Shown here one piece after another: positions 44,840-55,987 of a stretch of DNA of 64,000 nucleotides. The stretch's first letter is position 1. Every line of letters begins with the position of its first letter. The position numbers and the translations under genes were made by a program. The stretch lies in the NCBI RefSeq assembly GCF_014646915.1, contig NZ_BMOE01000009.1:104869-168868 (forward strand). Reading direction: 5' to 3'. The notes beneath the pieces are model-generated. The model was not told the DNA's origin. It did not search any database and saw only the letters and a list, made by a program, of their open reading frames with translations. The DNA is from Deinococcus aquiradiocola (GTDB lineage Bacteria > Deinococcota > Deinococci > Deinococcales > Deinococcaceae).

Positions 44840-46777
44840 ATGACCGGCAAGATCGAGCACGCCTCGCACGACGAGGCCCCCGTCGCCCCACCCACCGACT
44901 TCGCGGCCCGCGCCAACGTCACCGAACAGCAGTACCGCGACATGTACGCGCGCAGCATGCACGACCCCGAAGGCTTCTGGGGCGATACCGCCCGCGAACT
45001 GCACTGGCACGCCCCCTGGGACCGCGTCCTCGACTGGCAGTCCCCGCACGCCCAGTGGTTCGTGGGCGGCCGGACCAACATCGCGTACAACGCCCTCGAC
45101 CGGCAGGTGCAGCGCGGCCTGGGCGACCGGCGCGCCATCGTCTGGGAAGGCGAGAACGGCGACATCCGCACGTACACGTACGCCGAACTGCTCGAACAGG
45201 TCAAACGCGCCGCGAACGCCCTGCTGAACCTCGGCGTGGTCAGCGGCGACCGCGTCACCCTGTACCTCCCCATGATTCCCGAGGCGGCCATCGCCATGCT
45301 CGCCTGCGCCCGCATCGGCGCGACGCACAGCGTCGTGTTCGGCGGCTTCAGCGTCTCGGCCCTCGCCGACCGCATCCAGAACGCGCAGAGCAGGGTCCTC
45401 ATCACCGCCGACGCCAGTTACCGGCGCGGCACGCTCGTCCCCCTCAAAGGCAACGCCGACGCGGCCGCCGCGCAGGCCCCCGTCCTCGAACGGATGCTCG
45501 TCGTGTGCCGCGCCGACTGCGACGCGCCCATGCAGGAGGGCCGCGACACGTACTGGCACGACGCGCTCGCCGCCGCCAGCAGCGACCACGACGCCGCGCC
45601 CCTGGACAGCGAACACCCGCTGTTCGTGCTGTACACCTCCGGCAGCACCGGCAAACCCAAAGGCGTCGTGCACACCACCGGCGGGTACATGGTCGGCACG
45701 TACCTCACCACCCGCACCGTCTTCGACCTCAAGGAAGACGACCTGTACTGGTGCACCGCCGACGTCGGCTGGATCACCGGGCACAGCTACATCGTGTACG
45801 GCCCCCTCCTGAACGGCGCGTCCGTCCTCATGTACGAGGGCGCCCCCAACCACCCCGACTGGGCGAGGTTCTGGGACATCACCGAACGCCACGGCGTCAC
45901 CGTGCTGTACACCGCGCCCACCGCCATCCGCAGCTTCATGCGCGCCGGAGACGACTTTCCCGCCCGGCACGACCTGAGCAGCCTGCGCCTCCTCGGGTCG
46001 GTCGGCGAACCCATCAACCCCGAAGCGTGGCGCTGGTACCACCGCGTCATCGGCGGCGGACGCTGCCCCGTGGTGGACACGTGGTGGCAGACCGAGACGG
46101 GCAGCATCATGCTCACCACGCTGCCCGGCGCGTTCCCCGCCAAGCCCGGCACGGCCGGACTGCCGATGTTCGGCGTGGACCCCGCCATCGTGACGCGCGA
46201 AGGCGACGACGTTCCCGACGGCGAGGGCGGCCTGCTCGTGATCCGCAAACCCTGGCCCAGCATGCTGCGCACCGTGTACGGCGACGACGAACGCTACGTC
46301 AGGACGTACTGGGGCGAGATTCCCGGCGTGTACTTCGCCGGGGACGGCGCGCGCCGCGACGCCGACGGGTACATCACCGTCATGGGCCGCGTGGACGACG
46401 TCCTCAACGTCTCCGGGCACCGTCTCGGCACGAGCGAGATCGAGTCGGCCCTCGTCGGTCACGCGAGCGTCGCGGAGGCCGCCGTCGTCGGCCGCCCCGA
46501 CGAGGTCAAGGGAGAGGGCGTCGTCGCCTTCGTGCTCCTCCAGAACGGCCACACCGCCGACCCGGCCGAACTGCGGCGGCACGTGAGCCGCGTGATCGGC
46601 GCGCTCGCCCGCCCGGACGCCATCTACATCGCCGACGCGCTCCCCAAGACCCGCAGCGGCAAGATCATGCGCCGCTTCCTGCGGCAGGTCGCGGCCGGAC
46701 AGGAGATCAGCGGCGACACCAGCACCCTCGAAGACCCCAGCGTCCTCGACCGCCTCGCCGCCACCCCCGCCCAGTGA
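44840..46777 (+). CDS. acs: Acetyl-CoA synthetase
   Basis: Activates acetate to acetyl-CoA through acetyl-AMP; 645 residues, the normal length. The AMP-binding core [21 protein letters not shown] and [12 protein letters not shown] are present. [32 protein letters not shown] carries the hinge and adenylate motif in its last part. The C-terminal [11 protein letters not shown] holds the catalytic Lys that is acetylated in regulation. The ATG at 44840 has GGAGG 6 bases upstream. An upstream GTG overlaps a probable -10 (TACAGT, 44764-44769) and is rejected. No partner genes for acetate assimilation lie next to it. Confidence 0.96.
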   Translation: MTGKIEHASHDEAPVAPPTDFAARANVTEQQYRDMYARSMHDPEGFWGDTARELHWHAPWDRVLDWQSPHAQWFVGGRTNIAYNALDRQVQRGLGDRRAIVWEGENGDIRTYTYAELLEQVKRAANALLNLGVVSGDRVTLYLPMIPEAAIAMLACARIGATHSVVFGGFSVSALADRIQNAQSRVLITADASYRRGTLVPLKGNADAAAAQAPVLERMLVVCRADCDAPMQEGRDTYWHDALAAASSDHDAAPLDSEHPLFVLYTSGSTGKPKGVVHTTGGYMVGTYLTTRTVFDLKEDDLYWCTADVGWITGHSYIVYGPLLNGASVLMYEGAPNHPDWARFWDITERHGVTVLYTAPTAIRSFMRAGDDFPARHDLSSLRLLGSVGEPINPEAWRWYHRVIGGGRCPVVDTWWQTETGSIMLTTLPGAFPAKPGTAGLPMFGVDPAIVTREGDDVPDGEGGLLVIRKPWPSMLRTVYGDDERYVRTYWGEIPGVYFAGDGARRDADGYITVMGRVDDVLNVSGHRLGTSEIESALVGHASVAEAAVVGRPDEVKGEGVVAFVLLQNGHTADPAELRRHVSRVIGALARPDAIYIADALPKTRSGKIMRRFLRQVAAGQEISGDTSTLEDPSVLDRLAATPAQ

Positions 46778-46840
46778 GCATGACGCCCAGTGAAGTGACG
46801 CGCGCGGCCCCCCGGCCCGGACGGACGCTACCCTGACGGC

Positions 46841-47257
46841 ATGACCAACCCCCTGTCCCCCGACCTGCGCGGCACCCTGTACGACCGCATCGGGCCAGCC
46901 ACGCTGCGGGACCTGCTGGAACGCTTCTACGCCCGCGTGGCGCAGGACCCGCTCATCGCGGACCTCTTCCCCGGCAGCCGCGACCCCGCCCTGTGGAGCG
47001 TGACGCTCGACAAGCAGTTCGCGTTCATGAGCGGCTTCCTGGGCGGCCCGCCCCTGTACCACAGGCAGTACGGGAACCCCATGCTGCGCGCCCGGCACCT
47101 CCCGTTCCCCATCACGCCGGACCGCGCCCGTGCCTGGCTCGCGTGCATGCAGGCCGCCCTGCGCGACACGCCGGACCTCGACCAGGGCACGGCCGCCGAA
47201 CTGCACATGAGCCTCACCCGCGTCGCGATGCACATGGTGAACACCGAAACGCCCTGA
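46841..47257 (+). CDS. glbO: Truncated haemoglobin (group II-like)
   Basis: Small haem protein with the 2-on-2 globin fold; 138 residues. It has LYDRIGPATLRDLLERFYARVAQDPLIADLFPG at the N-terminus, of which FYARVAQDP is the clearest. KQFAFMSGFLGGPPLYHRQYGNPMLRARHLPFPI holds the Tyr and proximal His. The downstream helix TPDRARAWLACMQAAL is typical of group II trHbO. The role is probably oxygen or nitric oxide handling. Leaderless: TACCCT (46829-46834) lies 6 bases before the ATG. A long bidirectional hairpin follows. Confidence 0.9.
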   Translation: MTNPLSPDLRGTLYDRIGPATLRDLLERFYARVAQDPLIADLFPGSRDPALWSVTLDKQFAFMSGFLGGPPLYHRQYGNPMLRARHLPFPITPDRARAWLACMQAALRDTPDLDQGTAAELHMSLTRVAMHMVNTETP

Positions 47258-47282
47258 GCGCCCCGCCCGGACGAGAAAGGAG

Positions 47283-47324
47283 AAGCGCTGCCCCACCCGA
47301 TGCATTCCGGGTGGGGCGGCGCTT
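47283..47324. terminator. Strong bidirectional terminator hairpin
   Basis: A stem of about 17 bp, with core GCCCCACCCG / CGGGTGGGGC and an outer AAGCGC / GCGCTT arm, around an 8-base loop. It lies between convergent glbO and deoD. Confidence 0.75.
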
Positions 47325-47353
47325 CCCTGCGGGGTCCGCCGTTCAGTCTCTTA

Positions 47354-48064
47354 TCAGTCGAGGCCGAGGGCCGCTTCGAGCGCGACTTCGATCATCTGGT
47401 TGAAGGTCGTCTGGCGTTCCTCGGCGGTCGTGACCTCGTGCGTCACGAGGTGGTCGCTGACCGTCAGGACGGTCAGGGCGCGCACGCCCGCCTTGGCGGC
47501 CTGCGTGTACAGCGCGGCGGCCTCCATCTCCACGGCGAGCACACCGTGATCCGCCCACATCTGGAAGGACTGGGGGTCGTCCTGGTAGAAGATGTCGCTC
47601 GACATGATGTTCCCGACGTGCGCCGCGAAGCCGCGCGCCTGCGCGCGCTGGTACGCGGCCATCAGGAGCGAGAAGTCCGCGATGGGCGCGTAGCTCAGGC
47701 CCTGGAAGCGCGTGAAGTTCAGGTTCGAGTCGGTGCAGGCCGCCTGGCCGAGCACGATGTCGCGCACGTGCACGTCCTTCTGGTACGACCCGCAGGTGCC
47801 GACGCGCACGAGCGTCTTGGCGCCGTAACTGTGGATGAGTTCGTGCACGTAGATCCCGGCGCTGGGCATGCCCATGCCGGTGCCCTGCACGCTGACGGGC
47901 TTGCCGCGGTACGTGCCGGTGAAGCCCAGCATGCCGCGCACGCTGTTGTGCTGCACGGGGTTGTCGAAGAACGTCTGCGCGATGTGCTGCGCGCGCAGCG
48001 GGTCACCGGGGAGCAGCACGGTGGGGGCGATCTGGCCTTCCTGGGCGTTCAAGTGGACACTCAT
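47354..48064 (-). CDS. deoD: Purine nucleoside phosphorylase
   Basis: Phosphorolysis of purine (deoxy)ribonucleosides in salvage; 236 residues, DeoD hexameric type. It shows [58 protein letters not shown] and the C-terminal [13 protein letters not shown], with the catalytic Asp in [14 protein letters not shown] binds the purine/ribose. Leaderless: TACCCT ends 6 bases before the ATG. It stands alone between two convergent or divergent units. Confidence 0.96.
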   Translation of the reverse strand: MSVHLNAQEGQIAPTVLLPGDPLRAQHIAQTFFDNPVQHNSVRGMLGFTGTYRGKPVSVQGTGMGMPSAGIYVHELIHSYGAKTLVRVGTCGSYQKDVHVRDIVLGQAACTDSNLNFTRFQGLSYAPIADFSLLMAAYQRAQARGFAAHVGNIMSSDIFYQDDPQSFQMWADHGVLAVEMEAAALYTQAAKAGVRALTVLTVSDHLVTHEVTTAEERQTTFNQMIEVALEAALGLD

Positions 48065-48111
48065 ACGGTCAGGGTAACGCAGCGGGCGCGTCCGCACGAA
48101 CAGGGGGGAGG

Positions 48112-48966
48112 TCAGGGGCGCGCGTCGGCCGGTCCGGGGGCGGGCCGGTCGTCCGGGTTCACCGCGTCCGGGTCTTCGGTTTCGGTCACGGTGCCGCTGT
48201 CGGCGAGCGCGATCAGCCACAGCATGAGCTGCGCCACGGCGAGCGCCATGCTGGGCAGGCCCGCGATCATCATGACCCACCCGCTGTTCACCTGATTCTG
48301 CAGCGGCGTGGTGTTCCACAGGCACAGGGCGCCCACGTACGGGGCGTACAGGACGCGCGGACTGTACAGCCACACGGCGGCGACCGCCATCATGGGGAGG
48401 CTGGCGAGCAGCCCGAACCAGCCGCGGTTCCCGAACCCGCGCCCCTGCACGGTCGGCAGGGGGCGCAGCACGACCGCCCAGCTGAGCAGGCCGCCCAGCA
48501 CGTACAGCAGCGGCAGCAGGCCGGACGCGGTGTTGCTGACGAGCGACGCGCTGAAGCCCGCCGGGACGTTCCAGAAGACGATGATGACCGTCCACAGCGC
48601 GAGTGCCACCCACGGGTCGAGCAGCCACGACAGCGCCCGCGCCGCCCGGCCGCGCGGCACGAGGTGCCCGGCAGGCAGGCCGAGGATCACGAGGGGCGGC
48701 ACGACTTCCGCGAGGACCATCAGGCGCGCCATGTACAGCGTCATGCTGTTCAGCGTGAAGTCCGTCACGGCCGTCTGCGTGACGAGCAGCGCGACCAGCA
48801 GCCCCAGCCCGAACAGTGCGGCGCGCCACGCGGGCCACGCGGCGCGCGGCGCGTGCACGAACCCCAGCGCGTACCAGCCGCCCAGCAGCAGCAGCGCGGC
48901 GAGCCATGCGGCGTCCGGGCGCGGCGCGAGCAGGTCCGCGAGGGTGGGGGAGAGGTTGGGGGTCAC
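48112..48966 (-). CDS. ctaG: Cytochrome c oxidase assembly factor CtaG (caa3 type)
   Basis: A 284-residue membrane protein with about seven to eight helices, of the caa3_CtaG family involved in copper delivery or assembly of cytochrome c oxidase. Conserved-looking parts are [32 protein letters not shown] near the second and third helices, [19 protein letters not shown], and [21 protein letters not shown] soluble acidic tail closes it. GTG start inside the SCO stop (GTGA). Third gene of PCuAC-SCO-CtaG. Confidence 0.9.
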   Translation of the reverse strand: MTPNLSPTLADLLAPRPDAAWLAALLLLGGWYALGFVHAPRAAWPAWRAALFGLGLLVALLVTQTAVTDFTLNSMTLYMARLMVLAEVVPPLVILGLPAGHLVPRGRAARALSWLLDPWVALALWTVIIVFWNVPAGFSASLVSNTASGLLPLLYVLGGLLSWAVVLRPLPTVQGRGFGNRGWFGLLASLPMMAVAAVWLYSPRVLYAPYVGALCLWNTTPLQNQVNSGWVMMIAGLPSMALAVAQLMLWLIALADSGTVTETEDPDAVNPDDRPAPGPADARP

Positions 48967-49598
48967 GGCGTCGCCATCACTTCACGCACGTCCTTCAGGA
49001 CGCGTGCGGTGTCGTTGAGCTGCGTGTAGTCCCACAGCAGGCGGCGGCGGCCCTGCGCGTCGATCAGGAAGGTGGCGCTCGTGTGGTTGATCTGGTAGTC
49101 GCCCGCCCGGCCGGGCAGTGGGGCCTTCACGTACGACACGGCGTACGCGCGCGCCAGGGCCGCCAGGGCGGGCTCGCGGACCTGCACGCCCTGCGCCTGC
49201 CCGAAGTACCGGACGTACTCGCCGATCTTCTGCGGGGTGTCGCGGTCCGGGTCCAGCGACACGAACAGCACCCGGAATCGCCGCTGCTCGTCCGGCGTCA
49301 TGGCCTGACGCACGCGTTCCAGGTACGCGAGCGACAGCGGGCAGATGTCCGGGCAGTGCGTGAAGCCGAAGAACAGCGCGGTGGTGGTCCCGCTGCCCGG
49401 CGTGAAGGTGTACGGCGCGGCGCCCTGCCCCCGGTCCGTGAGGCCCGTGACGGGCGCGGCGGGCAGCGGGGTATCGTACACCGTGCCGTAGTACGGGAAG
49501 GGGCTCTTCAGGCGCGTGTATGCCCACACGCCGCCCAGCAGCACCAGCACCGCCAGCAGCGCCGCGAGGGCCGACACGTACCAGGGGCGCTTCACCAT
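48963..49598 (-). CDS. SCO1/SenC-family copper chaperone
   Basis: Membrane-anchored thioredoxin-fold protein that loads copper onto the CuA site of cytochrome c oxidase; 211 residues. It has an N-terminal helix ([20 protein letters not shown]) and the copper motif [14 protein letters not shown], with Cys82 and Cys86. The conserved His lies in [24 protein letters not shown] is also typical. The ATG lies inside the end of the PCuAC gene (seven-base overlap), and its stop overlaps ctaG. The whole unit should act in respiratory-chain biogenesis outside the membrane. Confidence 0.95.
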   Translation of the reverse strand: MVKRPWYVSALAALLAVLVLLGGVWAYTRLKSPFPYYGTVYDTPLPAAPVTGLTDRGQGAAPYTFTPGSGTTTALFFGFTHCPDICPLSLAYLERVRQAMTPDEQRRFRVLFVSLDPDRDTPQKIGEYVRYFGQAQGVQVREPALAALARAYAVSYVKAPLPGRAGDYQINHTSATFLIDAQGRRRLLWDYTQLNDTARVLKDVREVMATP

Positions 49599-50164
49599 TT
49601 GCGGACCGGGAGCGTGAAGGTGCGCGCGGAGCCGTCCGAGAAGGTCAGGGTGAGCGGCACGCGCTGCCCCGGTTGCGGCTGCGAGCGCAGCGCCTGCAGC
49701 ATCAGGTGGGCCGTGCCGGGCAGGACCTTCAGGGTGCCGCCGGCGGGCACGGTCAGGCTGGCCGTCATGGTCATGCTCTCGCGGCCGGCGGTGTCGCGGG
49801 TGGTCGTCATGAGCATGGCGTGCCCGCTGACGGGCGTGCGGACGCCCGTGACGCGCACGGCGGTCCGGCCGGGGTTGCGGAGTTCCAGGTACGCGGAGAG
49901 TTCCTGCGCGCCGGGAGGGGCGGCCGCCACCCAGCCCTGCCGCAGCTGCAGGCCCTTCACGGCGGCGCTCGTCACGGCGGGCGTGGCGCTGCGGGGCGCG
50001 GTGGCCGTGCCGCTGGACGGGCCGCCCGGGTGGGGGGGCGTCATGCCGGGCATTCCGGCCATGCCCTGCGCGCCGCCCAGCCCGGCCAGCAGGCACAGGA
50101 CGAGCAGCGCGCCCGCCCGTGACCCGCCCGGCGTGAGTGTCAGGGGCCGCTTCGTTCGCTTCAT
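49592..50164 (-). CDS. PCu(A)C periplasmic copper chaperone
   Basis: Exported copper(I) carrier of 190 residues. It has a signal peptide (GALLVLCLLAGLGGAQG), a Met-rich linker (GMAGMPGMTPP) and the PCuAC domain. In the domain GHAMLMTTTRDTAGRESM and GTAHLMLQAL give the H-M...M...H-M copper-binding set. It hands copper to the SCO protein encoded next. Leaderless promoter: TACAGT ends 6 bases before the ATG. A GGAGG inside that spacing is too close to act as a normal ribosome-binding site. Confidence 0.92.
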   Translation of the reverse strand: MKRTKRPLTLTPGGSRAGALLVLCLLAGLGGAQGMAGMPGMTPPHPGGPSSGTATAPRSATPAVTSAAVKGLQLRQGWVAAAPPGAQELSAYLELRNPGRTAVRVTGVRTPVSGHAMLMTTTRDTAGRESMTMTASLTVPAGGTLKVLPGTAHLMLQALRSQPQPGQRVPLTLTFSDGSARTFTLPVRKW

Positions 50165-50621
50165 GCCTCCACTGTAGGCGCGTGCCGCTGGGCCTTTGTC
50201 CCCGTCAGCGACGGTCCGTGCGGTCCGTGCCGTGCCGGACGCGGCCCTGACCGCCGCGTGCCATGCTGCCCCGTCCCGCCCGCTGCCCTGTGCGCTCTGG
50301 CGGGTGCGCGCTCCGGCGGGCGCGGCGCGCGGCACTAGCTATTTCGCCCGTATTCGTGTATCATTTACACTCGTTGTCGGTGGCGAGCCTTCCCAGGCAG
50401 GCTCCAGACCGATCAAACCTTCGCGACTGAAGACACGCAGCGCGAATTCAATAGGGGTCAGTTCGGCTTTGCGGCACGTTTGTGCGACCCTTCAGTCAGC
50501 CCGAGTTGGACGGCTTGATGAAGTGGTGAGGTCGGGAAGAAAGCTAGGCAGTGGGTGAGTACAGTGCGTCTGAACGTTCAGAGCGCGTGGTGTTCGCCGG
50601 ACTACCCCGGAGGATACAACC
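50165..50621 (+). promoter_or_regulatory. Long leader and promoter region of the DEAD-box helicase
   Basis: No gene is seen. The first about 180 bases are GC-rich and featureless. Likely -10 boxes are TATCAT (50359-50364) or TACACT (50366-50371), which give an untranslated leader of about 250 bases. The leader contains a perfect 14-bp palindrome TCTGAACGTTCAGA (50569-50582) and ends in GGAGG 8 bases before the ATG. Long structured leaders are characteristic of cold-shock helicase genes. Confidence 0.5.
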
Positions 50622-52373
50622 ATGCAGTTTACTGAACTGGTCAGCCCAGAACTCTCCGCCTTGCTCGAAGCGCGCGGCATTCTCGAAGCGTCTCCCATTC
50701 AGGCGCAGTCCCTGCCGCATACCCTGGCCGGACGCGACCTGGTCGGCCGTGCCCGCACCGGCACCGGCAAGACGCTCGCCTTCGCGCTCCCCATCCTCAG
50801 CAAGCTGACGCCCAGCCGTGAACGCGGCCGCCTGCCGCGCGCCATCATCATGGCGCCCACCCGCGAACTCGCGAAGCAGGTCAGCGAGGAGTTCAGCAAG
50901 AGCGGCCCCGCCTTCGAAATCCTGACCATCTACGGCGGCGCCGCCTACGGCCCGCAGGAGAAGGCCCTGCAGCGCGGCGTCGACATCGTTGTCGGCACGC
51001 CCGGCCGCATCATCGACCACATCGAGCGCGGCAACCTCCGCCTCGACGACGTGCAGTTCGCGGTGCTCGACGAGGCCGACGAGATGCTCAGCGTGGGCTT
51101 CGCGGACGCCATCGAGAGCATCCTCAGCTCCACTCCCCCTGAGCGTCAGACGATGCTGTTCAGCGCCACCATCCCGGACGGCCTCGCCCGCATCGCCCGC
51201 AAGTACCTCGACAACCCCCTGACCGTCGACCTCGTCGGCGACACCCGCATGCAGGCCGCCACGACCGTGCAGCACCTCAAGATCAAGGCCGGACGCACCC
51301 GCACCCGCCTGCTCGCCGACCTGCTCACCGTGTACAACCCGGAGCGCGCCATCATCTTCACGCGCACCAAGCGCGAAGTGGACGAGCTCGCCATGGAACT
51401 CATCCACCGCGGCAACGAGGCCGAGGCGCTGCACGGCGACCTCGCGCAGAGCCAGCGTGAACGCGCCCTCGGCGCCTTCCGCAGCGGCCGCGTCAAGGTG
51501 CTCGTCGCGACGGACGTCGCCGCGCGCGGCCTCGACATCCCCGAAGTGGACCTCGTGGTGCAGTACCACCTGCCGCAGGACCCCGAGAGCTACGTGCACC
51601 GCTCCGGCCGCACCGGCCGCGCGGGCCGCACCGGCACCGCCATCGTGCTGTACGGCGACCGTGAACTCCGCGACCTGCGCGGCCTGGAGAACGCCACCGG
51701 CGTACACTTCCAGGAACGCGCCCACCCCACCCCGCAGGAAGTCAAGGACGCCAGCAGCCGCGCCGCCGCCGACCAGGTCCGCAGCGTCGAAGCGCAGTAC
51801 GGCGATCCCTTCAAGGCCGAGGCGGAGCGTCTCTTCAGCGAACTGGGCCTGGACGCCCTGAGCCGCGCGCTCGCCCGCATCAGCGGCGCGACGCAGCCGG
51901 TGCGCAACGTCTCGCTCCTCAGCGGTGAGGAGGGCGTGGTGGCCGTGCAGCTCGAAGGTGGCCGCATGAGCATCCCGCGTGCCGTGGCGCTCATCTCGCG
52001 CAGCACCAACGTCGAGAGCCGCAAGCTCGGCAAGGTGCGCCTCCTGACCTCCGGCGTGGCCGCCATCGCGGACGTGCCGACCGAGGTCGCGCAGCAGCTC
52101 ATGAAGCTCTCCCCGCTGGACGGCGAGGTGACGGTCAGCGTCCCGACCGAACTGCCGGAACTGCAGGAACCCCGCGAGCGCGAGGGCAGCCGTGACGGTG
52201 GCCGCTTCGGCAGCCGTGGCGGGAGCGGCGGCGGTGGCCGCAGCTACGGGAACCGCGAGGGCGGCTACCAGGGCAACCGCAGCCGCTTCGGTGGCCGCGA
52301 CGAGGGCAACAGCAGCGGTGGCCGCGACTTCAGCGACCGCGAGTTCCGCCCCCGCGAGGACCGCCGCCGCTGA
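50622..52373 (+). CDS. DEAD-box ATP-dependent RNA helicase
   Basis: RNA helicase of 583 residues for rRNA or mRNA remodelling. It begins with the Q-motif region (FTELVSPELSALLEARGILEASPIQAQSLP). Motif I is ARTGTGKT at 44-51, followed by PTRELAKQV, VGTPGRIIDHI, the DEAD box in VLDEADEML and SAT in LFSATIPDG. HRSGRTGRAGRTG closes the second RecA domain. A DbpA-type RNA-binding domain lies at about 430-520. A Gly/Arg/Ser-rich tail with RGG-like repeats of about 60 residues ends the protein. GGAGG before the ATG. Related to CshA/DeaD; which one is not settled. Confidence 0.95.
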   Translation: MQFTELVSPELSALLEARGILEASPIQAQSLPHTLAGRDLVGRARTGTGKTLAFALPILSKLTPSRERGRLPRAIIMAPTRELAKQVSEEFSKSGPAFEILTIYGGAAYGPQEKALQRGVDIVVGTPGRIIDHIERGNLRLDDVQFAVLDEADEMLSVGFADAIESILSSTPPERQTMLFSATIPDGLARIARKYLDNPLTVDLVGDTRMQAATTVQHLKIKAGRTRTRLLADLLTVYNPERAIIFTRTKREVDELAMELIHRGNEAEALHGDLAQSQRERALGAFRSGRVKVLVATDVAARGLDIPEVDLVVQYHLPQDPESYVHRSGRTGRAGRTGTAIVLYGDRELRDLRGLENATGVHFQERAHPTPQEVKDASSRAAADQVRSVEAQYGDPFKAEAERLFSELGLDALSRALARISGATQPVRNVSLLSGEEGVVAVQLEGGRMSIPRAVALISRSTNVESRKLGKVRLLTSGVAAIADVPTEVAQQLMKLSPLDGEVTVSVPTELPELQEPREREGSRDGGRFGSRGGSGGGGRSYGNREGGYQGNRSRFGGRDEGNSSGGRDFSDREFRPREDRRR

Positions 52374-52381
52374 CCCCGCCG

Positions 52382-52399
52382 CGCGCCCGTGAGGGCGCG
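52382..52399 (+). terminator. Helicase terminator hairpin
   Basis: CGCGCCC / GGGCGCG stem with a GTGA loop, ten bases after the helicase stop; no T-run. Confidence 0.45.
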
Positions 52400-52435
52400 T
52401 GACGGCGGAGCGACACGCAGGACATCAGCACAGAA

Positions 52436-52474
52436 GGCCGGGCGGGAGCTTCCACTGGAAGCTCCCGCCCGGCC
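52436..52474. repeat. Perfect 18-bp hairpin
   Basis: An 18-bp perfect inverted repeat with only three loop bases (ACT), between the helicase gene and the tRNA. It is far longer than a normal terminator stem and lies between two other terminator-like hairpins. No gene is here. Confidence 0.7.
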
Positions 52475-52542
52475 CTGTCGTCTCTGGCTGCCGCGCCGGG
52501 ATCCCGCGTGGCCCGGACCGCTGCCCGCCGTGGGCAGGCATG

Positions 52543-52564
52543 AAAAAACCCGCCTTGCGGCGGG
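52543..52564 (-). terminator. Terminator of tRNA-Ala
   Basis: On the minus strand CCCGCC, GCAA loop, GGCGGG, then six T. It starts four bases after the CCA end of the tRNA. Confidence 0.85.
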
Positions 52565-52568
52565 TGGT

Positions 52569-52644
<76 letters not shown>

Positions 52645-52683
52645 TTTCGTGCGTGCCTGCTTTCCAGGCGAAGCAGAGAGTAG

Positions 52684-54387
<1,704 letters not shown>

Positions 54388-54402
54388 GCGGGGCGGGGGA
54401 GG

Positions 54403-54442
54403 GCGGGCCGGACCGTGGAGCGCAGGCTCCCGTCCGGCCCGC
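54403..54442 (+). terminator. guaB terminator
   Basis: 11-bp stem GCGGGCCGGAC / GTCCGGCCCGC, with an inner GGAGC/GCTCC stem in the 18-base loop, followed by TCCCGTCTTTC. Confidence 0.65.
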
Positions 54443-54524
54443 TCCCGTCTTTCGTGCTGATCCTGCCCTGCCGAATAGCTGACACTCTGTCATTTGCTTG
54501 CATGCAAAGGCGTACACTGAAGGC

Positions 54525-55184
54525 ATGACCCGGCCCCTGCACCGCCTCCACCCCTCCCGCCTGCGCGAACCGGTCAACAGCCTCACGCACTGGGCCGGCG
54601 TGCTGCTCGCCGTCCCTGTCCTCGCGGGCCTGCTCGTCTGGGCGCACCTGCACCACCTCAGCCTCTGGCCCTTCATCGTGTTCGGGCTCAGCATGGCCGG
54701 CCTGTACGCCGCCAGCGCCACCTACCACAGCCTCAACGTCGGCGAACGCGCCATGCTCTGGCTGCGCAAACTCGACCACAGCGCCATCTTCCTGCTCATC
54801 GCGGGCAGCTACACGCCGCTGGCGTACTTCGGCCTGAACGGCATCTGGCGCGAGGTGGTGCTGTACGTCATCTGGGGCATCGCCCTGTCCGGCATCCTGC
54901 TGAAACTCCTCACCATGCGCCTCCCCCGCTGGATCAGCACCCTGCTGTACGTCCTGATGGGCTGGCTCGCCCTGGCCTTCATCCCGCAACTGAGCCGCAA
55001 CCTCCCGCACGCCGCGATCTTCTGGCTCGCCGCGGGCGGCCTGCTGTACACGGCCGGGGCCGTCGTGTACGCCACCAAACGCTGGAATCCCCGCCCCGGC
55101 GTGTTCGGCTTCCACGAGATCTGGCACCTCTTCGTGCTCGGCGGGACCGGCGCGCACGTCGCCATGATGTTCGCCCTGCGCTGA
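54525..55184 (+). CDS. Haemolysin III / AdipoR-family membrane protein
   Basis: Seven-helix PAQR-family protein of 219 residues. Metal-site motifs are visible: SATYHSLN in the second helix, [18 protein letters not shown], and [21 protein letters not shown] at the C-terminus. Relatives hydrolyse ceramide or affect lipid homeostasis; the bacterial role is poorly known. ATG at 54525: TACACT (54513-54518) lies 6 bases upstream. A 10-bp palindrome TTGCATGCAA (54498-54507) overlaps the -35 zone and could be an operator. Confidence 0.9.
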   Translation: MTRPLHRLHPSRLREPVNSLTHWAGVLLAVPVLAGLLVWAHLHHLSLWPFIVFGLSMAGLYAASATYHSLNVGERAMLWLRKLDHSAIFLLIAGSYTPLAYFGLNGIWREVVLYVIWGIALSGILLKLLTMRLPRWISTLLYVLMGWLALAFIPQLSRNLPHAAIFWLAAGGLLYTAGAVVYATKRWNPRPGVFGFHEIWHLFVLGGTGAHVAMMFALR

Positions 55185-55215
55185 ACGCCGCAGCCGTGAA
55201 GGCACACGAATGCAG

Positions 55216-55245
55216 GGCGGGCCGGGGATGCACTCCCGGCCCGCC
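55216..55245. terminator. Terminator between convergent genes
   Basis: Perfect 11-bp stem GGCGGGCCGGG / CCCGGCCCGCC with an 8-base loop, followed on the plus strand by a pyrimidine-rich run containing TTTTT. Confidence 0.75.
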
Positions 55246-55299
55246 TTCTCTGTGCTTCTCTTTTTCTCTGTCGTCCCGGCCGCGCCGGTACAGGCCGTG

Positions 55300-55917
55300 C
55301 TAGTACAGGCCGATCAGGCCCAGCACCCACGTCTGCACGCCGCCGATGATCCCGCTGATGACGGGCCGCCCCAGGTAGATCACGACCATCACCAGAATGA
55401 AGCTGTACGGCTGCATCTCGAACTCCATCAGGGCGCGGCCCAGCGTGCGCGGGAACAGCGCCGCCACGATCCGGCTGCCGTCCAGCAGCGGCAGCGGAAT
55501 GAGGTTGAAGACCGCCAGCACGATGTTGATGCTCAGCACGTAGAACAGCACGGTGTCGCCCAGTTCGCTGCGCGGCACGACCTTCAGCAGCACGGTCGCC
55601 ACGACCGCGATCAGGATGTTGCTGATCGGCCCGGCCGCCGCGACCCACAGGCCGCCCCAGCGGCCCAGGTTGTTCGGGTTGATCGGCACGGGCCGCGCGA
55701 AGCCGAAGCCCGCCACGAGCAGCAGGATCGCGCCGAAGGGGTCGAGGTGAGCGAGCGGGTTGAGCGTCACGCGGCCCGCGCGGCGCGGCGTGGAGTCGCC
55801 CAGCCGGTCGGCCGTCCAGGCGTGAGCGAATTCGTGCACGGTCAGGGACAGCACGAGCGCCACCGCGACGATCACGAAGGCGACGGGATTGGTGGTGAGC
55901 AGGCTGAGGAGACCCAT
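55300..55917 (-). CDS. Site-2 protease family zinc metalloprotease
   Basis: Intramembrane protease of 205 residues with about six helices. [17 protein letters not shown] (His28, Glu29, His32) is the zinc motif. [14 protein letters not shown], with the third ligand Asp, fits the conserved N.lP..pLDGg... motif. It is the short, PDZ-less S2P type common in Thermus and Deinococcus. Leaderless: TAGACT lies 6 bases before the ATG. An incomplete, apparently inactive paralogue lies next to it. Confidence 0.93.
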   Translation of the reverse strand: MGLLSLLTTNPVAFVIVAVALVLSLTVHEFAHAWTADRLGDSTPRRAGRVTLNPLAHLDPFGAILLLVAGFGFARPVPINPNNLGRWGGLWVAAAGPISNILIAVVATVLLKVVPRSELGDTVLFYVLSINIVLAVFNLIPLPLLDGSRIVAALFPRTLGRALMEFEMQPYSFILVMVVIYLGRPVISGIIGGVQTWVLGLIGLY

Positions 55918-55987
55918 ACCGGCAGTCTAGCGGCTCACCGCCCGCCGCTTGTCCCAGCCCACGCCCCGCCCGCGCGGGCGTCACCCT

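Noticed and set aside
43616..47305. A 1229-codon open frame on the minus strand
   Set aside because: Only its last 338 codons are moaA. The rest runs antisense to acetyl-CoA synthetase and glbO and has no motifs; long antisense frames are common at this GC content.
50569..50582. Radiation/desiccation response motif upstream of the helicase
   Set aside because: The 14-bp palindrome TCTGAACGTTCAGA does not resemble the TTATG-type palindrome of that regulon.
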